Positions 50,926-59,670 of a DNA stretch of 64,000 nt are shown here, in pieces. The stretch covers positions 1 to 64,000 of the forward strand of contig JAZOWO010000131.1 in assembly GCA_045659265.1 (NCBI GenBank), read 5' to 3'. The stretch is from UMGS1649 sp045659265. GTDB taxonomy: Bacteria > Bacillota > Clostridia > TANB77 > CAG-465. Position 1 is the first letter of the stretch; each line of letters opens with the position of its first letter. Position numbers and translations under genes: made by a program. The notes under the pieces were generated by a model. It saw only the letters and a list, made by a program, of their open reading frames with translations. It was not told the DNA's origin and made no database searches.

Positions 50926-51125
50926 TATATTACATATTAGTGCTTACAGCAGGAATATTAATAGATGTAAAAGATTTGAAACAGTCTAATAATAAAAGTG
51001 ATTTAATCTTTTACATATTGTTAACAATACTAGCTTTAGGTTTAGGTATATATTATTATTTAGATCCAACAAGACAAGGTATTTCAGAATATGTTATTAG
51101 ACTGCTTCATATGGAAGGGGTGTAG
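50922..51125 (+). CDS. Small two-helix membrane protein in the ger operon (D-subunit-like)
   Basis: A 67-residue protein with two hydrophobic helices (about residues 2-16 and 30-48) separated by a charged loop DVKDLKQSNNKSD. Its ATG overlaps the stop of the C-subunit gene (ATGA) and GGGGTGGAG precedes it. Some germinant-receptor operons carry a small two-helix D subunit that modulates the response; size, topology and position fit that role, but sequence motifs are too few to be sure. Confidence 0.7.
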   Translation: MIYYILVLTAGILIDVKDLKQSNNKSDLIFYILLTILALGLGIYYYLDPTRQGISEYVIRLLHMEGV

Positions 51126-51127
51126 AT

Positions 51128-52249
51128 ATGAGTAAAGATAAAATATCTATGTTTCAAGTAACAGCAATGTTTATGCTTCTAGTTATAGCTCCAATTGTTA
51201 GAGGATTTCCTGTAAGAGCTGCAGGAATAGGTGGTAAAGCTGCTTGGGTTTCAGCAATAGTTAGTATAATTCCAAACATATTAATTGTGCTTATAGTACA
51301 TAGTTTAATGAATAATGTAAAAAGGAAAGATGGAAAAATATTAGAAAGTTTAACAGATGTATTTGATGCCGTATTTGGTAAAGTTATAGGCTCAATACTT
51401 GCAGTAGTATATGTAGCTTGGCTAGTATTTTGGGCGGCAATAGAATTAAGACTTGTTGCAGAAAGATTAACTTCAACAATGTTAATATATACTCCATATA
51501 GATTTTTCTTAATTACAATGCTAATAGTAATATTCTTCTTTGTAAGGGGAAATATAAAAAGCTATGGTAGATTTGCAGAAGTAATGTTAGAACTATTTGG
51601 ACTGGTTTTAATATTCATTTGTTTTACTGTACTACCAAATATAGAGATAAAAAACTTATGGCCAGTTACAACTAGTGATACTAAAAATATACTTTTAGCA
51701 AGTACACAAAGTACAGGACTTTTTAGTATATTTACATTTTCAATGTTTATTGGAAACAAGATAGAAGATAAAGGCAAAATTAAAAAATATGGTATAGGTG
51801 CAGCGATAGCAACAGGTATAGTCGGAGCAATTGGAACTGCAATAACAATAGGAATATTTAGCCCAGAAGTAGTATCTTCTTTATCTCAACCGTTCTTTAT
51901 GGCACTTAAAGTAATAAACGTATTTGGAGTGTTAGAAAGAATAGAAGCAATATTTATAACATTTTGGATAGTAGCAGACTTTATGGCTGTATCTTACTGT
52001 ATACTAATGGCAACAAATATTTGTAAGATAAAATGTAAGTTAAGTAATAGAAGAATAACAGTAACGCCAATAATGTTAATACTATATATTCTTTCAATTA
52101 TGATAGCAAATAGTTATTTCTCGCTTCAGTTAGTAGCAGCAGATATATGTTTAACATTACATCTTGTATTCGGTTTGGCAATACCATTTGTTACATACAT
52201 AGTAGCTAAAGGAAGAAATATGATAACAAAGACAAGTAGTGAAGTATAA
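51128..52249 (+). CDS. Spore germination receptor B subunit (GerAB/ArcD/ProY family)
   Basis: A 373-residue integral membrane protein with about ten helices, of the amino-acid/polyamine/organocation superfamily; B subunits bind the germinant. It starts KDKISMFQVTAMFMLLVIAP, and VYVAWLVFWAAIELRLVAER and the helix VLERIEAIFITFWIVADFMA are typical of GerB. GGGGTG precedes the ATG two bases after the small gene. With 48218, 49663 and 50922 it forms a complete A-C-D-B receptor; the gene order A-C-B is the gerK order. Confidence 0.94.
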   Translation: MSKDKISMFQVTAMFMLLVIAPIVRGFPVRAAGIGGKAAWVSAIVSIIPNILIVLIVHSLMNNVKRKDGKILESLTDVFDAVFGKVIGSILAVVYVAWLVFWAAIELRLVAERLTSTMLIYTPYRFFLITMLIVIFFFVRGNIKSYGRFAEVMLELFGLVLIFICFTVLPNIEIKNLWPVTTSDTKNILLASTQSTGLFSIFTFSMFIGNKIEDKGKIKKYGIGAAIATGIVGAIGTAITIGIFSPEVVSSLSQPFFMALKVINVFGVLERIEAIFITFWIVADFMAVSYCILMATNICKIKCKLSNRRITVTPIMLILYILSIMIANSYFSLQLVAADICLTLHLVFGLAIPFVTYIVAKGRNMITKTSSEV

Positions 52250-52270
52250 GACACTACTTGTCTTTGCTTT
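52227..52270 (+). terminator. Terminator of the ger operon
   Basis: CAAAGACAAGTAGTG (52227-52241) pairs with its complement at 52252-52266; the left arm and loop include the end of the last ger gene. Confidence 0.75.
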
Positions 52271-52285
52271 ATGTTGTGATATAAT
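52258..52285 (+). promoter_or_regulatory. Promoter of the ecsC-like gene
   Basis: TTGTCT (52258-52263), 16 bases, TATAAT (52280-52285); the -35 lies in the right arm of the ger terminator. Confidence 0.55.
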
Positions 52286-52345
52286 AAAACATAAATAATT
52301 CGCGTAAAAAACAAAGTGTTTTATAGAAGAATACGGAGGAGAAAA

Positions 52346-53278
52346 ATGAAGAAAAATAGTGAAAATAAAAAGCAAATTTCTGGAGAAAAGAACCATGTAA
52401 ATAGCAAATTTGAAGAAGTAAAGGATTTTGCCAAAAGCAAGTTGGCACCAACACTTAAAAAAACAGCGATAGAAACTAAGGATTCTATTGTTAAAGTTTC
52501 TAACAAAGTTGCTGATAAAGTAAAAACAAGCATAACTGAAAAGCAAATATTAGAAATATTGGATTCGCTATATGTTAAATCTATTAATGGTATACCAAAA
52601 GTAAGTTTGCCGGTGGATGATTTAGTAGCTGATTATATGAAAAAGAGTTCCAATGTTGAAGCTGCGGCTAAATCTTTAATTAATAATTCTATTGTAAAGT
52701 GTGGAACATCTGGATTTATAACTGGTTTTGGAGGATTTGCTACGATGATAGCTACATTACCGGCTAATATAACAAGTGTAATGTATGTTCAAGTTAGAAT
52801 GTGCTGTGCTATTGCTAAAATGGGCGGATATGATATACATTCTGATCAAGTGCAGACAATGATATATGCATGCTTAACAGGTTCGGCTGTGAGTGATGTG
52901 TTAAAACAAGCGGGCATTAAATTTGGAACAAAGTTTGGTACAGCTATGGTTAAGAAAATACCAGGAAAAACATTAACCGCGATAAATCAAAAAGTTGGTT
53001 TTAGATTTGTTACAAAATTTGGACAAACAGGAGTTGTAAATTTAGGCAAAGTAGTTCCTGTTTTAGGAGCTGTTATTGGTGGCGGAATAGATGTTGCTAG
53101 TACTCGTATAATAGGGTATAATGCGTATAAGATATTTATAAAAGGTGAAATGCCTATAAAAGAGGAAGCTGAAAAAGAAGTTTGTATAGACGGAAGTGAG
53201 TTGGATATTAAAATTGAAGATATAGATACGCAAACATTAGATGAAGCAATAAGAAATAATGTGACAATAAAAGAGTAG
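52346..53278 (+). CDS. EcsC family protein
   Basis: A 310-residue protein. After a charged N-terminal region with coiled-coil character (about 1-75) the EcsC domain has hydrophobic Gly-rich segments: TSGFITGFGGFATMIATLPA followed by NITSVMYVQVRMCCAIAKMG, then TKFGTAMVKKIPGKTLTAIN and GKVVPVLGAVIGGGIDVAST, characteristic of the family. In Bacillus EcsC is encoded with the EcsAB transporter; the biochemical role is unknown. The ATG at 52346 follows CGGAGGAG. An acidic tail ends the protein. Monocistronic. Confidence 0.88.
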   Translation: MKKNSENKKQISGEKNHVNSKFEEVKDFAKSKLAPTLKKTAIETKDSIVKVSNKVADKVKTSITEKQILEILDSLYVKSINGIPKVSLPVDDLVADYMKKSSNVEAAAKSLINNSIVKCGTSGFITGFGGFATMIATLPANITSVMYVQVRMCCAIAKMGGYDIHSDQVQTMIYACLTGSAVSDVLKQAGIKFGTKFGTAMVKKIPGKTLTAINQKVGFRFVTKFGQTGVVNLGKVVPVLGAVIGGGIDVASTRIIGYNAYKIFIKGEMPIKEEAEKEVCIDGSELDIKIEDIDTQTLDEAIRNNVTIKE

Positions 53279-53286
53279 ACAATAAA

Positions 53287-53321
53287 AAATAACTACTGAT
53301 ATCTTATCGGTAGTTATTTTT
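53287..53321. terminator. Bidirectional terminator between 53278 and 53323
   Basis: AAATAACTAC...GTAGTTATTT stem including G-U pairs, with A and T runs, between convergent genes. Confidence 0.8.
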
Positions 53322-53322
53322 A

Positions 53323-53538
53323 TTATGAGTATATATTAGACTCATCCACTATTTTATCTATTTCGGTTATTAATAAATCTACATAGTTAAGAATGCTATA
53401 ATAAATTAGAATATCTTCCTTATGTAATTTTCTTTCTGTTTCTTTAAAATTATTTTGATATATATTTTCAAGCTCTGTGTATATTGGCTCAAATTTATTT
53501 GGATCTTGTTTTCTTCTTAATTTGGTTTTTGTATACAT
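53323..53538 (-). CDS. Hypothetical 71-residue protein
   Basis: A small, charged, probably all-helical protein: a basic N-terminus (KTKLRRKQDPNKFE) and two predicted helices, IYTELENIYQNNFKETERKL and YSILNYVDLLITEIDKIVDE. It has a convincing ribosome site (GGAGGTTAA seven bases before ATG) and shares a terminator with the ecsC-like gene, so it is likely real. It lacks the SQELD motif of Spo0E-type phosphatases, which its size and helical content would otherwise suggest. Function unknown. Confidence 0.6.
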   Translation of the reverse strand: MYTKTKLRRKQDPNKFEPIYTELENIYQNNFKETERKLHKEDILIYYSILNYVDLLITEIDKIVDESNIYS

Positions 53539-53627
53539 ATTTAACCTCCATATTTTAATAATACAACTGTATCATTAAAATTAAAGCATGTAAAGAAAAT
53601 TAACTAGTTCATTTTAATATAGATTCC

Positions 53628-53655
53628 TTGTCTTTTGCGTAGGATATAGTATAAT
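53628..53655 (+). promoter_or_regulatory. Promoter of the tyrosine phosphatase gene
   Basis: TTGTCT (53628-53633), 16 bases, TATAAT (53650-53655). Confidence 0.65.
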
Positions 53656-53688
53656 TTACTCTAGAGAAAGATAAAGAATGGAGAATAT

Positions 53689-54429
53689 ATGTTACTGTAT
53701 AGAGATTTAGGTGGAATAAAAAATAAAGAGGGAAAGACAATAAAAAAAGGTATAATTGTACGTGGAAAAAGTCTATATAAAATAAAGAAAGAAGATATAG
53801 AACAAATAAAATCATATAACTTAGCTAAAGTAATAGATTTAAGAACTGCAGTCGAAGCGGACGAAAAACCAAATAAAATAATAGATGGTATAAAATATTT
53901 GCATATGCCAATATTCAAAGAAAAGACAGCTGGAATAACTCATGAAAAAGAAGAAAATAAATTAAAAATGTTAAAGAATATGGTTAGTATAGAGAATCTA
54001 TATAAGCTAATGGTTACAGATAAATATTCAATAGAACAACTAAAGAATATAATTCACGAGATAATTAATTCAGACACATATCCAGTGCTATTTCATTGCA
54101 CAGCAGGAAAAGATAGAACTGGTGTAGTGGCAATGTTGTTATTAAACATCTTAGATGTAGATGAAAAAACAATAATGAGCAACTATTTAGAAATAAACAA
54201 AAAGCATAAACCTAAAGCAAATTTATTTTATGTATTAATTAATGTTCTTATGTGGAACAAAGAGTTAGCTAAAAAAGCTAGAAGCTATTATATGGTACAT
54301 GAATCATATTTAGAGACAGCAATAGAAGCAATAAAAGAAACATACGGAACAATGGAAAATTATATAAAAGAAGCGCTAGGTGTTACAGATGAAATGAAAC
54401 AAGCATTTAAGAATAAGGTGTTAGCATAG
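53689..54429 (+). CDS. Tyrosine-protein phosphatase (MptpB/Y_phosphatase3 type)
   Basis: A 246-residue phosphatase. The P-loop is HCTAGKDRTG with nucleophile Cys137 and Arg143; the Lys-Asp pair inside it is typical of the bacterial MptpB-like family, which can also act on phosphoinositides. The N-terminal YRDLGGIKNKEGK and VIDLRT blocks (RDLGG ... DLR) are further signatures. GGAG lies eleven bases before the ATG. The nuclease gene at 54485 starts 55 bases downstream with no terminator or clear promoter between, so they may be co-transcribed. Substrate unknown. Confidence 0.9.
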   Translation: MLLYRDLGGIKNKEGKTIKKGIIVRGKSLYKIKKEDIEQIKSYNLAKVIDLRTAVEADEKPNKIIDGIKYLHMPIFKEKTAGITHEKEENKLKMLKNMVSIENLYKLMVTDKYSIEQLKNIIHEIINSDTYPVLFHCTAGKDRTGVVAMLLLNILDVDEKTIMSNYLEINKKHKPKANLFYVLINVLMWNKELAKKARSYYMVHESYLETAIEAIKETYGTMENYIKEALGVTDEMKQAFKNKVLA

Positions 54430-54484
54430 TAAATAGAAATTAATATATAAATAATAAGTATAGAGTTTAATATTGGAGAGATAA

Positions 54485-55444
54485 ATGATGGAAAATAAAA
54501 GTAAAATTTTAATTATAATTGCTGCTTTTACATTTTTAGTAGGAATTTGCGCTGAAGATGTAGCAACATGCTCTATTTGCCTCACAATTGCATTTATAAT
54601 TGCCTTTTTATCACTAAAGAAGCATCTTGAGATAAAAGCTGAGCAAGTTTATAAAGAAAAATGTGATTCTAAAATGAAAAGTATAGAGGATTTACAAAAG
54701 GAATTTGATTTATTAAAATTAGAGTATGAAAAATTAAATACATTAAAAAATACGAATTTTGATGAAGAATTTTTGAAGAAGAACAAGGAGTTTGATGTTC
54801 TATTTTCACAAACTGAAGAATTAAGAAATATTTTTAATGAGTATAATGTAAAGTATGATGAGTTAAAAAAAGATGTGGATGAAAAGCAGGCAGATTTAGT
54901 CAATCTTGAAAATGATAAAAAGAAAATAAAAGACGAATGTGAAATGCTAAAATCTGAAAAAGCAGTACTACTTAATAAAAAGAACGATGTAGAACACGAG
55001 ATAGATTGTTTAAATGAAAAAATTGCAATGTTATTACCAAAAGTTCCTAAAATATATGAAGTGAGCTTGGAAACTATTGATAATATGGATGGTTTCGCTT
55101 TTGAGTTCTTTATTAAAGAATTATTGGATAAAATTAGTTATAAAAATGTTACTGTTACAAATGGTAGTGGTGATTTCGGAATAGATGTCATTGCGGAAAA
55201 AGATGGTATTAAGTATGGATTTCAATGTAAGTTATATAGCGATAAAGTAGGGAATAGTGCTGTGCAAGAAGCATATGCTGGAAAAATGCATTATGGATGT
55301 AACACTGCTATAGTAATTACAAATAATTATTTTACAAATGCAGCAATATCTCAAGCTGAAGAAACAGGAGTTGTATTGTGGGATAGAGATATGCTTGTTA
55401 ATATGATGAAAGAAGCAAAAATAAATTCTAGATTTTCTAACTAA
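54485..55444 (+). CDS. Membrane-anchored Mrr-type restriction endonuclease
   Basis: A 319-residue protein with two short membrane helices (about residues 8-22 and 29-44), a long coiled coil (about 48-195, KLEYEKLNTLKN, LKKDVDEKQADLVNLENDKK) and a C-terminal Mrr-cat nuclease domain (about 205-310). The catalytic set is GDFGIDV (Asp230, Asp234) with FQCK (Gln247, Lys249). Mrr-type enzymes cut modified DNA; fusion to a membrane anchor through a coiled coil suggests a sensor or defence role at the envelope. No methyltransferase is adjacent. GGAGAG precedes the ATG. Confidence 0.85.
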   Translation: MMENKSKILIIIAAFTFLVGICAEDVATCSICLTIAFIIAFLSLKKHLEIKAEQVYKEKCDSKMKSIEDLQKEFDLLKLEYEKLNTLKNTNFDEEFLKKNKEFDVLFSQTEELRNIFNEYNVKYDELKKDVDEKQADLVNLENDKKKIKDECEMLKSEKAVLLNKKNDVEHEIDCLNEKIAMLLPKVPKIYEVSLETIDNMDGFAFEFFIKELLDKISYKNVTVTNGSGDFGIDVIAEKDGIKYGFQCKLYSDKVGNSAVQEAYAGKMHYGCNTAIVITNNYFTNAAISQAEETGVVLWDRDMLVNMMKEAKINSRFSN

Positions 55445-55460
55445 AAATATATGAAGTTTT

Positions 55461-55488
55461 AAAGACTTGCAGTTTGCAGGTCTTTTTT
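55461..55488 (+). terminator. Terminator of the nuclease gene
   Basis: AAAGACTTGCA / TGCAGGTCTTT stem (one G-U pair), GTT loop, T run. Confidence 0.85.
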
Positions 55489-55529
55489 TAGATTATAGAA
55501 TATTTAAACACCAAATTATGTCAAACTAG

Positions 55530-55558
55530 TTAACAAATAGCCTTAAATATGGTATAAT
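55530..55558 (+). promoter_or_regulatory. Promoter of the zinc-type ABC operon
   Basis: TTAACA (55530-55535), 17 bases, TATAAT (55553-55558) with TGG extension. No clear Zur palindrome was found around it. Confidence 0.7.
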
Positions 55559-55576
55559 TAAAGATAGGTGACTTTA

Positions 55577-56494
55577 ATGAAAAAGAATATAGTTATACTA
55601 ACTATCCTTGTTATATGGGTAATCGTAGTATTAGTTATAGCAAGTATGGTAGAAACTAAGAGAGATGAAAAATTAAATATTACAACATCATTTTATCCAA
55701 TGTATGTTGCTACTTTAAATATAACTGATGGAGTAGAAGATGTAGAAGTTACAAATCTAACAAAAGGAACAACTTCTTGTCTTCATGAGTACTCTTTAAC
55801 TACAGAAGAGATGGTATCTTTAGTAGACAGTGATGCTCTAGTTATAAACGGAGCAGGAATGGAAGGATTTCTTTCAAATGTTATTTCTAATTATTCTAAT
55901 TTAGAAATAATAGATTCTTCTAAAGGAATAGAGTTAATGGAAATGGAATGCCGTCATAATCACAATCACGAAGGAGAAGAGAAAGAACATAACTCACATA
56001 TATTTGTAAGTATAGAAAACTATATTAAACAAATAGAAAACATTACAGAAGGATTAGTTAAGATAGATAATAATAATGCAGAAAAGTATCTAAATAATTC
56101 TAGAGAATATATTAAAGAACTTGAAGAATTAAAAAAAGAAATAGAAAATACAATTAAATTTTTATCTAACAAAAACATAGTAACATTCCATGAGTCTTTT
56201 GATTACTTTGCCAAAGAATTTGGCTTAAATGTAGTAACTAAAATAGAGAAAGAGCATGGAGAAGCAGCTAGTGCTAGTGAAATAGTACATATAGTAAAAG
56301 AAATAAAAGAACATAATGTGAAATGTATATTTGTTGAGACTGGATATAATGCAAGCATTGCAAATACAATTGCAAAAGAAGCAAATGTTAAAGTATATGA
56401 GCTAAATCCAGTAATATCAGGTAATAATAATAAAGATGAATATATAAAAATAATGAGAGCTAACTTAGAAGTTATTAAAGAAGCTTTGAAGTAG
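55577..56494 (+). CDS. znuA: Metal ABC transporter substrate-binding protein (zinc type)
   Basis: A 305-residue cluster A-I binding protein. The N-terminal hydrophobic segment (about residues 4-24) has no lipobox Cys and appears to be an uncleaved anchor. Ligand signatures are TSFYPMYVATLNI, SCLHEYSLTTEEM (His), a His-rich loop RHNHNHEGEEKEHNSH typical of zinc-specific members, NIVTFHESFDYFAKEFGL (His) and CIFVETGYNASI. I infer zinc uptake from the loop. The ATG at 55577 lies five bases after AGGTGA. First gene of znuA-znuC-znuB. Confidence 0.9.
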   Translation: MKKNIVILTILVIWVIVVLVIASMVETKRDEKLNITTSFYPMYVATLNITDGVEDVEVTNLTKGTTSCLHEYSLTTEEMVSLVDSDALVINGAGMEGFLSNVISNYSNLEIIDSSKGIELMEMECRHNHNHEGEEKEHNSHIFVSIENYIKQIENITEGLVKIDNNNAEKYLNNSREYIKELEELKKEIENTIKFLSNKNIVTFHESFDYFAKEFGLNVVTKIEKEHGEAASASEIVHIVKEIKEHNVKCIFVETGYNASIANTIAKEANVKVYELNPVISGNNNKDEYIKIMRANLEVIKEALK

Positions 56495-56505
56495 GAGGGA
56501 ATACG

Positions 56506-57234
56506 TTGGAAAGAAACGATTGTAAACATTGCTGTACAAAAGTAGATAAGCTAACTGTAAAAATAGAAGACACTACAATATTAGATGAAATATCTATGCA
56601 TATGCATTGTAATGAAACAACAATGCTTGTAGGTAAAAACGGTGCAGGCAAATCTACATTAGTTAGAGCGATTCTAAATGAAGTGCCATACGAAGGAAGC
56701 ATTAGCTTTTCTAGTAAACACAACAATAGTACAAAATTAACAATAGGTTATGTACCACAAAAAATAGAAATAGAAGCATCACCAATGAGTGTTTATGATT
56801 TTATAGCAAGCGTAACAGGGCGTGGTCCAGTCTGCTTCTATAAATCTAAGAAACAATATGTAAAGATACTTGAACACCTAAAGGAATTTGGTGCAGAAAA
56901 ATTAATAGACAAAAGAATGTGTGACTTATCTGGTGGACAAGTCCAAAGAGTATTAATAGCAGCAGCTACAATGCCTTATCCAGAACTATTAATAATGGAT
57001 GAGCCTGTGTCTGGTATAGATGCTAGTGGTAAACAAGATTTCTATAAATTAATTGATGAAATTAAGAACACAAAAGATATTGCAATATTAATAATTTCTC
57101 ATGATTTTGAATATGTAAGACAATATGCAGATAAAGTAGTGCTAATAAACAAGAAAGTATTAAAATCTGGAACGCCAGAACAAGTACTAACAAGTTCTGA
57201 ATTTAAGAATGAATTTGGAATGGAGGTAGTATAG
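56506..57234 (+). CDS. znuC: Metal ABC transporter ATP-binding protein
   Basis: A 242-residue ATPase. Walker A is VGKNGAGKSTLVRAIL (about residues 42-57), signature LSGGQVQRVLIA (about 144-155), Walker B LLIMDEPVSGID and the switch His in ISHDFEYV. An unusual N-terminal extension ERNDCKHCCTK precedes the first strand and could bind a metal ion. The start is a TTG after GGAGGGA, eleven bases downstream of znuA. It couples ATP hydrolysis to the permease at 57236. Confidence 0.92.
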   Translation: MERNDCKHCCTKVDKLTVKIEDTTILDEISMHMHCNETTMLVGKNGAGKSTLVRAILNEVPYEGSISFSSKHNNSTKLTIGYVPQKIEIEASPMSVYDFIASVTGRGPVCFYKSKKQYVKILEHLKEFGAEKLIDKRMCDLSGGQVQRVLIAAATMPYPELLIMDEPVSGIDASGKQDFYKLIDEIKNTKDIAILIISHDFEYVRQYADKVVLINKKVLKSGTPEQVLTSSEFKNEFGMEVV

Positions 57235-57235
57235 T

Positions 57236-58069
57236 ATGGAAATGATATATAACATAATAGAATTTATATTACCTTTTAGCTTTATGGAATACGATTTTAT
57301 GAAGAATGCATTACTTGCAATATTCATAATTTCACCGCTATTTGGATTAGTTGGAAGTATGATAGTAAACAACAAAATGTCATTCTTCTCAGACGCGTTA
57401 GGGCATTCTGCTTTAACAGGAATAGCACTTGGTGCGATACTTGGAATAAGTAATTATTCCTTATCTATGGTAATATTTGCAGTAATATTTGCAATACTAC
57501 TAAATTATATAAAGAACAAAAAAACAGCATCAACAGATACAATAATTAGTGTATTTTCATCTGTATCTATTGCGTTAGGACTAGTTCTTTTATCTAAATA
57601 TGGCGGAATAAATAAATATTCTCAGTACTTAGTAGGAGATATATTAAGTGTAACTCTAAGCGAAATATTAATGCTGTTAATAATGTTAATAATTACAGTA
57701 CTAATTTGGTGTAAATTATCCAACAAGTTAATAACAATAAGTACAGATGTATCTTTAGCTAGAGCTAAAGGAATAAAAGTACAAGTTATTGAAAATATAT
57801 TTGGAGTACTTATTGCGGTGCTTGTAATGCTTACTATAAAATGGGTGGGTATCCTTTTAATAAACGCACTTCTTATATTACCAGCCGCAGCAGCAAGAAA
57901 TATATCAGGGAATATGAGAGAATATACAATATATTCAATAATATTCTCATTAGTAGCTGGATTTACAGGATTAATTCTTTCATATGTATTTGCAGTAGCA
58001 ACAGGTCCAACCATAGTAGTTATATCTGGAATAATGTATGCTATTACATTTATATTTAGAAAGAGATAA
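57236..58069 (+). CDS. znuB: Metal ABC transporter permease
   Basis: A 277-residue membrane protein of the ABC-3 family with about eight helices. FFSDALGHSALTGIALGAIL (about residues 50-69), GDILSVTLSE and the cytoplasmic coupling segment SLARAKGIKVQVIENIFGVL are conserved in ZnuB/MntB/AdcB. GGAGGT at the end of znuC is its ribosome site; the genes are one base apart. Completes the zinc-type importer. Confidence 0.93.
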   Translation: MEMIYNIIEFILPFSFMEYDFMKNALLAIFIISPLFGLVGSMIVNNKMSFFSDALGHSALTGIALGAILGISNYSLSMVIFAVIFAILLNYIKNKKTASTDTIISVFSSVSIALGLVLLSKYGGINKYSQYLVGDILSVTLSEILMLLIMLIITVLIWCKLSNKLITISTDVSLARAKGIKVQVIENIFGVLIAVLVMLTIKWVGILLINALLILPAAAARNISGNMREYTIYSIIFSLVAGFTGLILSYVFAVATGPTIVVISGIMYAITFIFRKR

Positions 58070-58082
58070 TTTAAATAAAGTA

Positions 58083-58116
58083 AAACCGTGTAGGAAATAT
58101 CCTACACGGTTTCTTA
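58083..58116. terminator. Terminator of the zinc-type ABC operon
   Basis: AAACCGTGTAGGA / TCCTACACGGTTT stem with an AATA loop; it also lies beyond the end of the convergent gene at 58165. Confidence 0.85.
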
Positions 58117-58164
58117 ATGTGTTTTTTATTAAGTTTTAGTTTAACAATATTGTATTAACAATGT

Positions 58165-59670
58165 TTAACCGTTAACCGCTTTAGCAAAAAGCTTAAGCAG
58201 AGAGGTTATAGCGAGTCTGTTGTAAGGAGCAAGCTCTTGTTTGGATGCTGTCCAACTTCTGAAGGCTTCCTTAAGGCCATCTTTTACGACATCTTCTGTA
58301 AGTTCAGAGTTTGTCTTCATAACTTCAGCGATGATGTTTTCGTAAGTGATTCGCTTAATAGAAGTAGAAGCAAGGAATGCTTCGTTAATAAGCGGATTAT
58401 CTGTAGGCATACCGATTGCTTCAAGGAAGGTACGAGTATTACCTAAAATAGAACCGCCTACTTCAATTTGCTTTAGCGCATCTCCAACAACCACAAGAAT
58501 AACATCTTCTGCTGTTTGTCCTTTGGGAAGGGTAGATGAAACAACTTCAGAAGGAGTAGTTGTGGGATTGCTGGTTTCTGCTACCAATGAGGGTTCTTCA
58601 GTAAGAATGGGTTCGCTTGCTTCGGGCTCATCTTCAAAAATCATTTCGGGATCGGTGTCTTCAATATCTTCAAAGAGATGTTCGAAGTTTGCGCTGTAGT
58701 CTCTTGCTTTTGGAAGCAGTGTAACCAAATCGTACAAGAAATTAGGCTTTGCTTTTCCTACCACTGTCTGAAGTCTTTCTGCGCGCAGGTAGCGACCTTT
58801 ATCCAGAAGAGCGGTGCCGCCGTAGTATTGCTCGTAGTAGTAATCTACATCGACATCTCTGTGGAAGGTAATGTATACCTTTGCATCAATATCTTCGGTA
58901 GCTTTAGTGATAGGAACAATGTATACCATTTTGTCTGCGGTGATATCAAGGACGATGCCAAGAACATGGCTGCCGTTGATTTCGCGCGGAAGATGAGTGC
59001 CGAAGTAACAGTCTACAACATCACCAACAGAGAATTCGATGATATTGGGGTCGGTGTACTTAAGACTCATCTCGCGAATCGCTGTCCAAATGTGGTTTAC
59101 GATTTCTTTTTCGTTTCCGCATTGCTTATACATTGCCCAATAAGCTGTTCTAAGAAGCTTGTTCATAGCAGCTTCGATTGCAGGGTTCTGGAATTCGATT
59201 TTCTTAACGATAAGATCGTCTTCGCTCTGAGGACCGACTACCTTTTGCTCGGGCGGGAATACTTCTATAGAAACAACTTCGCGTTCACCGCTTTCTTCGC
59301 CTTGGAGTTCTTCGGTAGGAACTTCGCATCCTTCAGGGTGCTCTTCGGAAAATTCTGTGACAGAAACTACCTCGCGGTTGTCGCTAGGCTCCGTAGTTCC
59401 TTCAGGCGGAAATTCCACAATAGAAAGAACAGTATCTTCTTCGGGGAATTCTTCATCTACAAGGTTGTCTACTTCTACACCCAAGAGTACATAGTACTCA
59501 TTGATGAGATCAATAACAGGATCAATGAGATCGTCATGGACGTTCTCAACGGTGACATAACCGTTTTCTACATCAAGATAAAGCTTGCACTTTATCTTAG
59601 TAACCGCTTTAAGGAGCGGAGATATGTTTCCATCTTTGGGGCCGTTTACTTTAAATGTGAGTCTATTCAT
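58165..59670 (-). CDS. MazF-like fusion protein, catalytically degenerate paralog
   Basis: A 501-residue protein with the layout of the upstream gene at 59663. An N-terminal alpha/beta domain of about 70 residues (TKIKCKLYLDVENGYVTVEN) is followed by an acidic linker (70-150), a helical segment (160-205), a MazF/PemK-like barrel (about 213-325: SVGDVVDCYFGTHLPREING, MVYIVPITKA, YLRAERLQTVVG), a second acidic Pro/Thr linker and a C-terminal helical domain (about 405-500) with TFLEAIGMPTDNPLINEAFL. The catalytic Arg of MazF is replaced (SHVLGIV where active MazF has VRPVLV), while the Thr at about 255 remains. Possibly a regulator of its partner. It overlaps that gene by eight bases; GGAGAA is the ribosome site. 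Codon use is foreign-looking. Confidence 0.75.
   Translation of the reverse strand: MNRLTFKVNGPKDGNISPLLKAVTKIKCKLYLDVENGYVTVENVHDDLIDPVIDLINEYYVLLGVEVDNLVDEEFPEEDTVLSIVEFPPEGTTEPSDNREVVSVTEFSEEHPEGCEVPTEELQGEESGEREVVSIEVFPPEQKVVGPQSEDDLIVKKIEFQNPAIEAAMNKLLRTAYWAMYKQCGNEKEIVNHIWTAIREMSLKYTDPNIIEFSVGDVVDCYFGTHLPREINGSHVLGIVLDITADKMVYIVPITKATEDIDAKVYITFHRDVDVDYYYEQYYGGTALLDKGRYLRAERLQTVVGKAKPNFLYDLVTLLPKARDYSANFEHLFEDIEDTDPEMIFEDEPEASEPILTEEPSLVAETSNPTTTPSEVVSSTLPKGQTAEDVILVVVGDALKQIEVGGSILGNTRTFLEAIGMPTDNPLINEAFLASTSIKRITYENIIAEVMKTNSELTEDVVKDGLKEAFRSWTASKQELAPYNRLAITSLLKLFAKAVNG

Noticed and set aside
53323..53538. Spo0E-type aspartyl-phosphate phosphatase
   Set aside because: Right size and helical, but the SQELD-like signature is missing.
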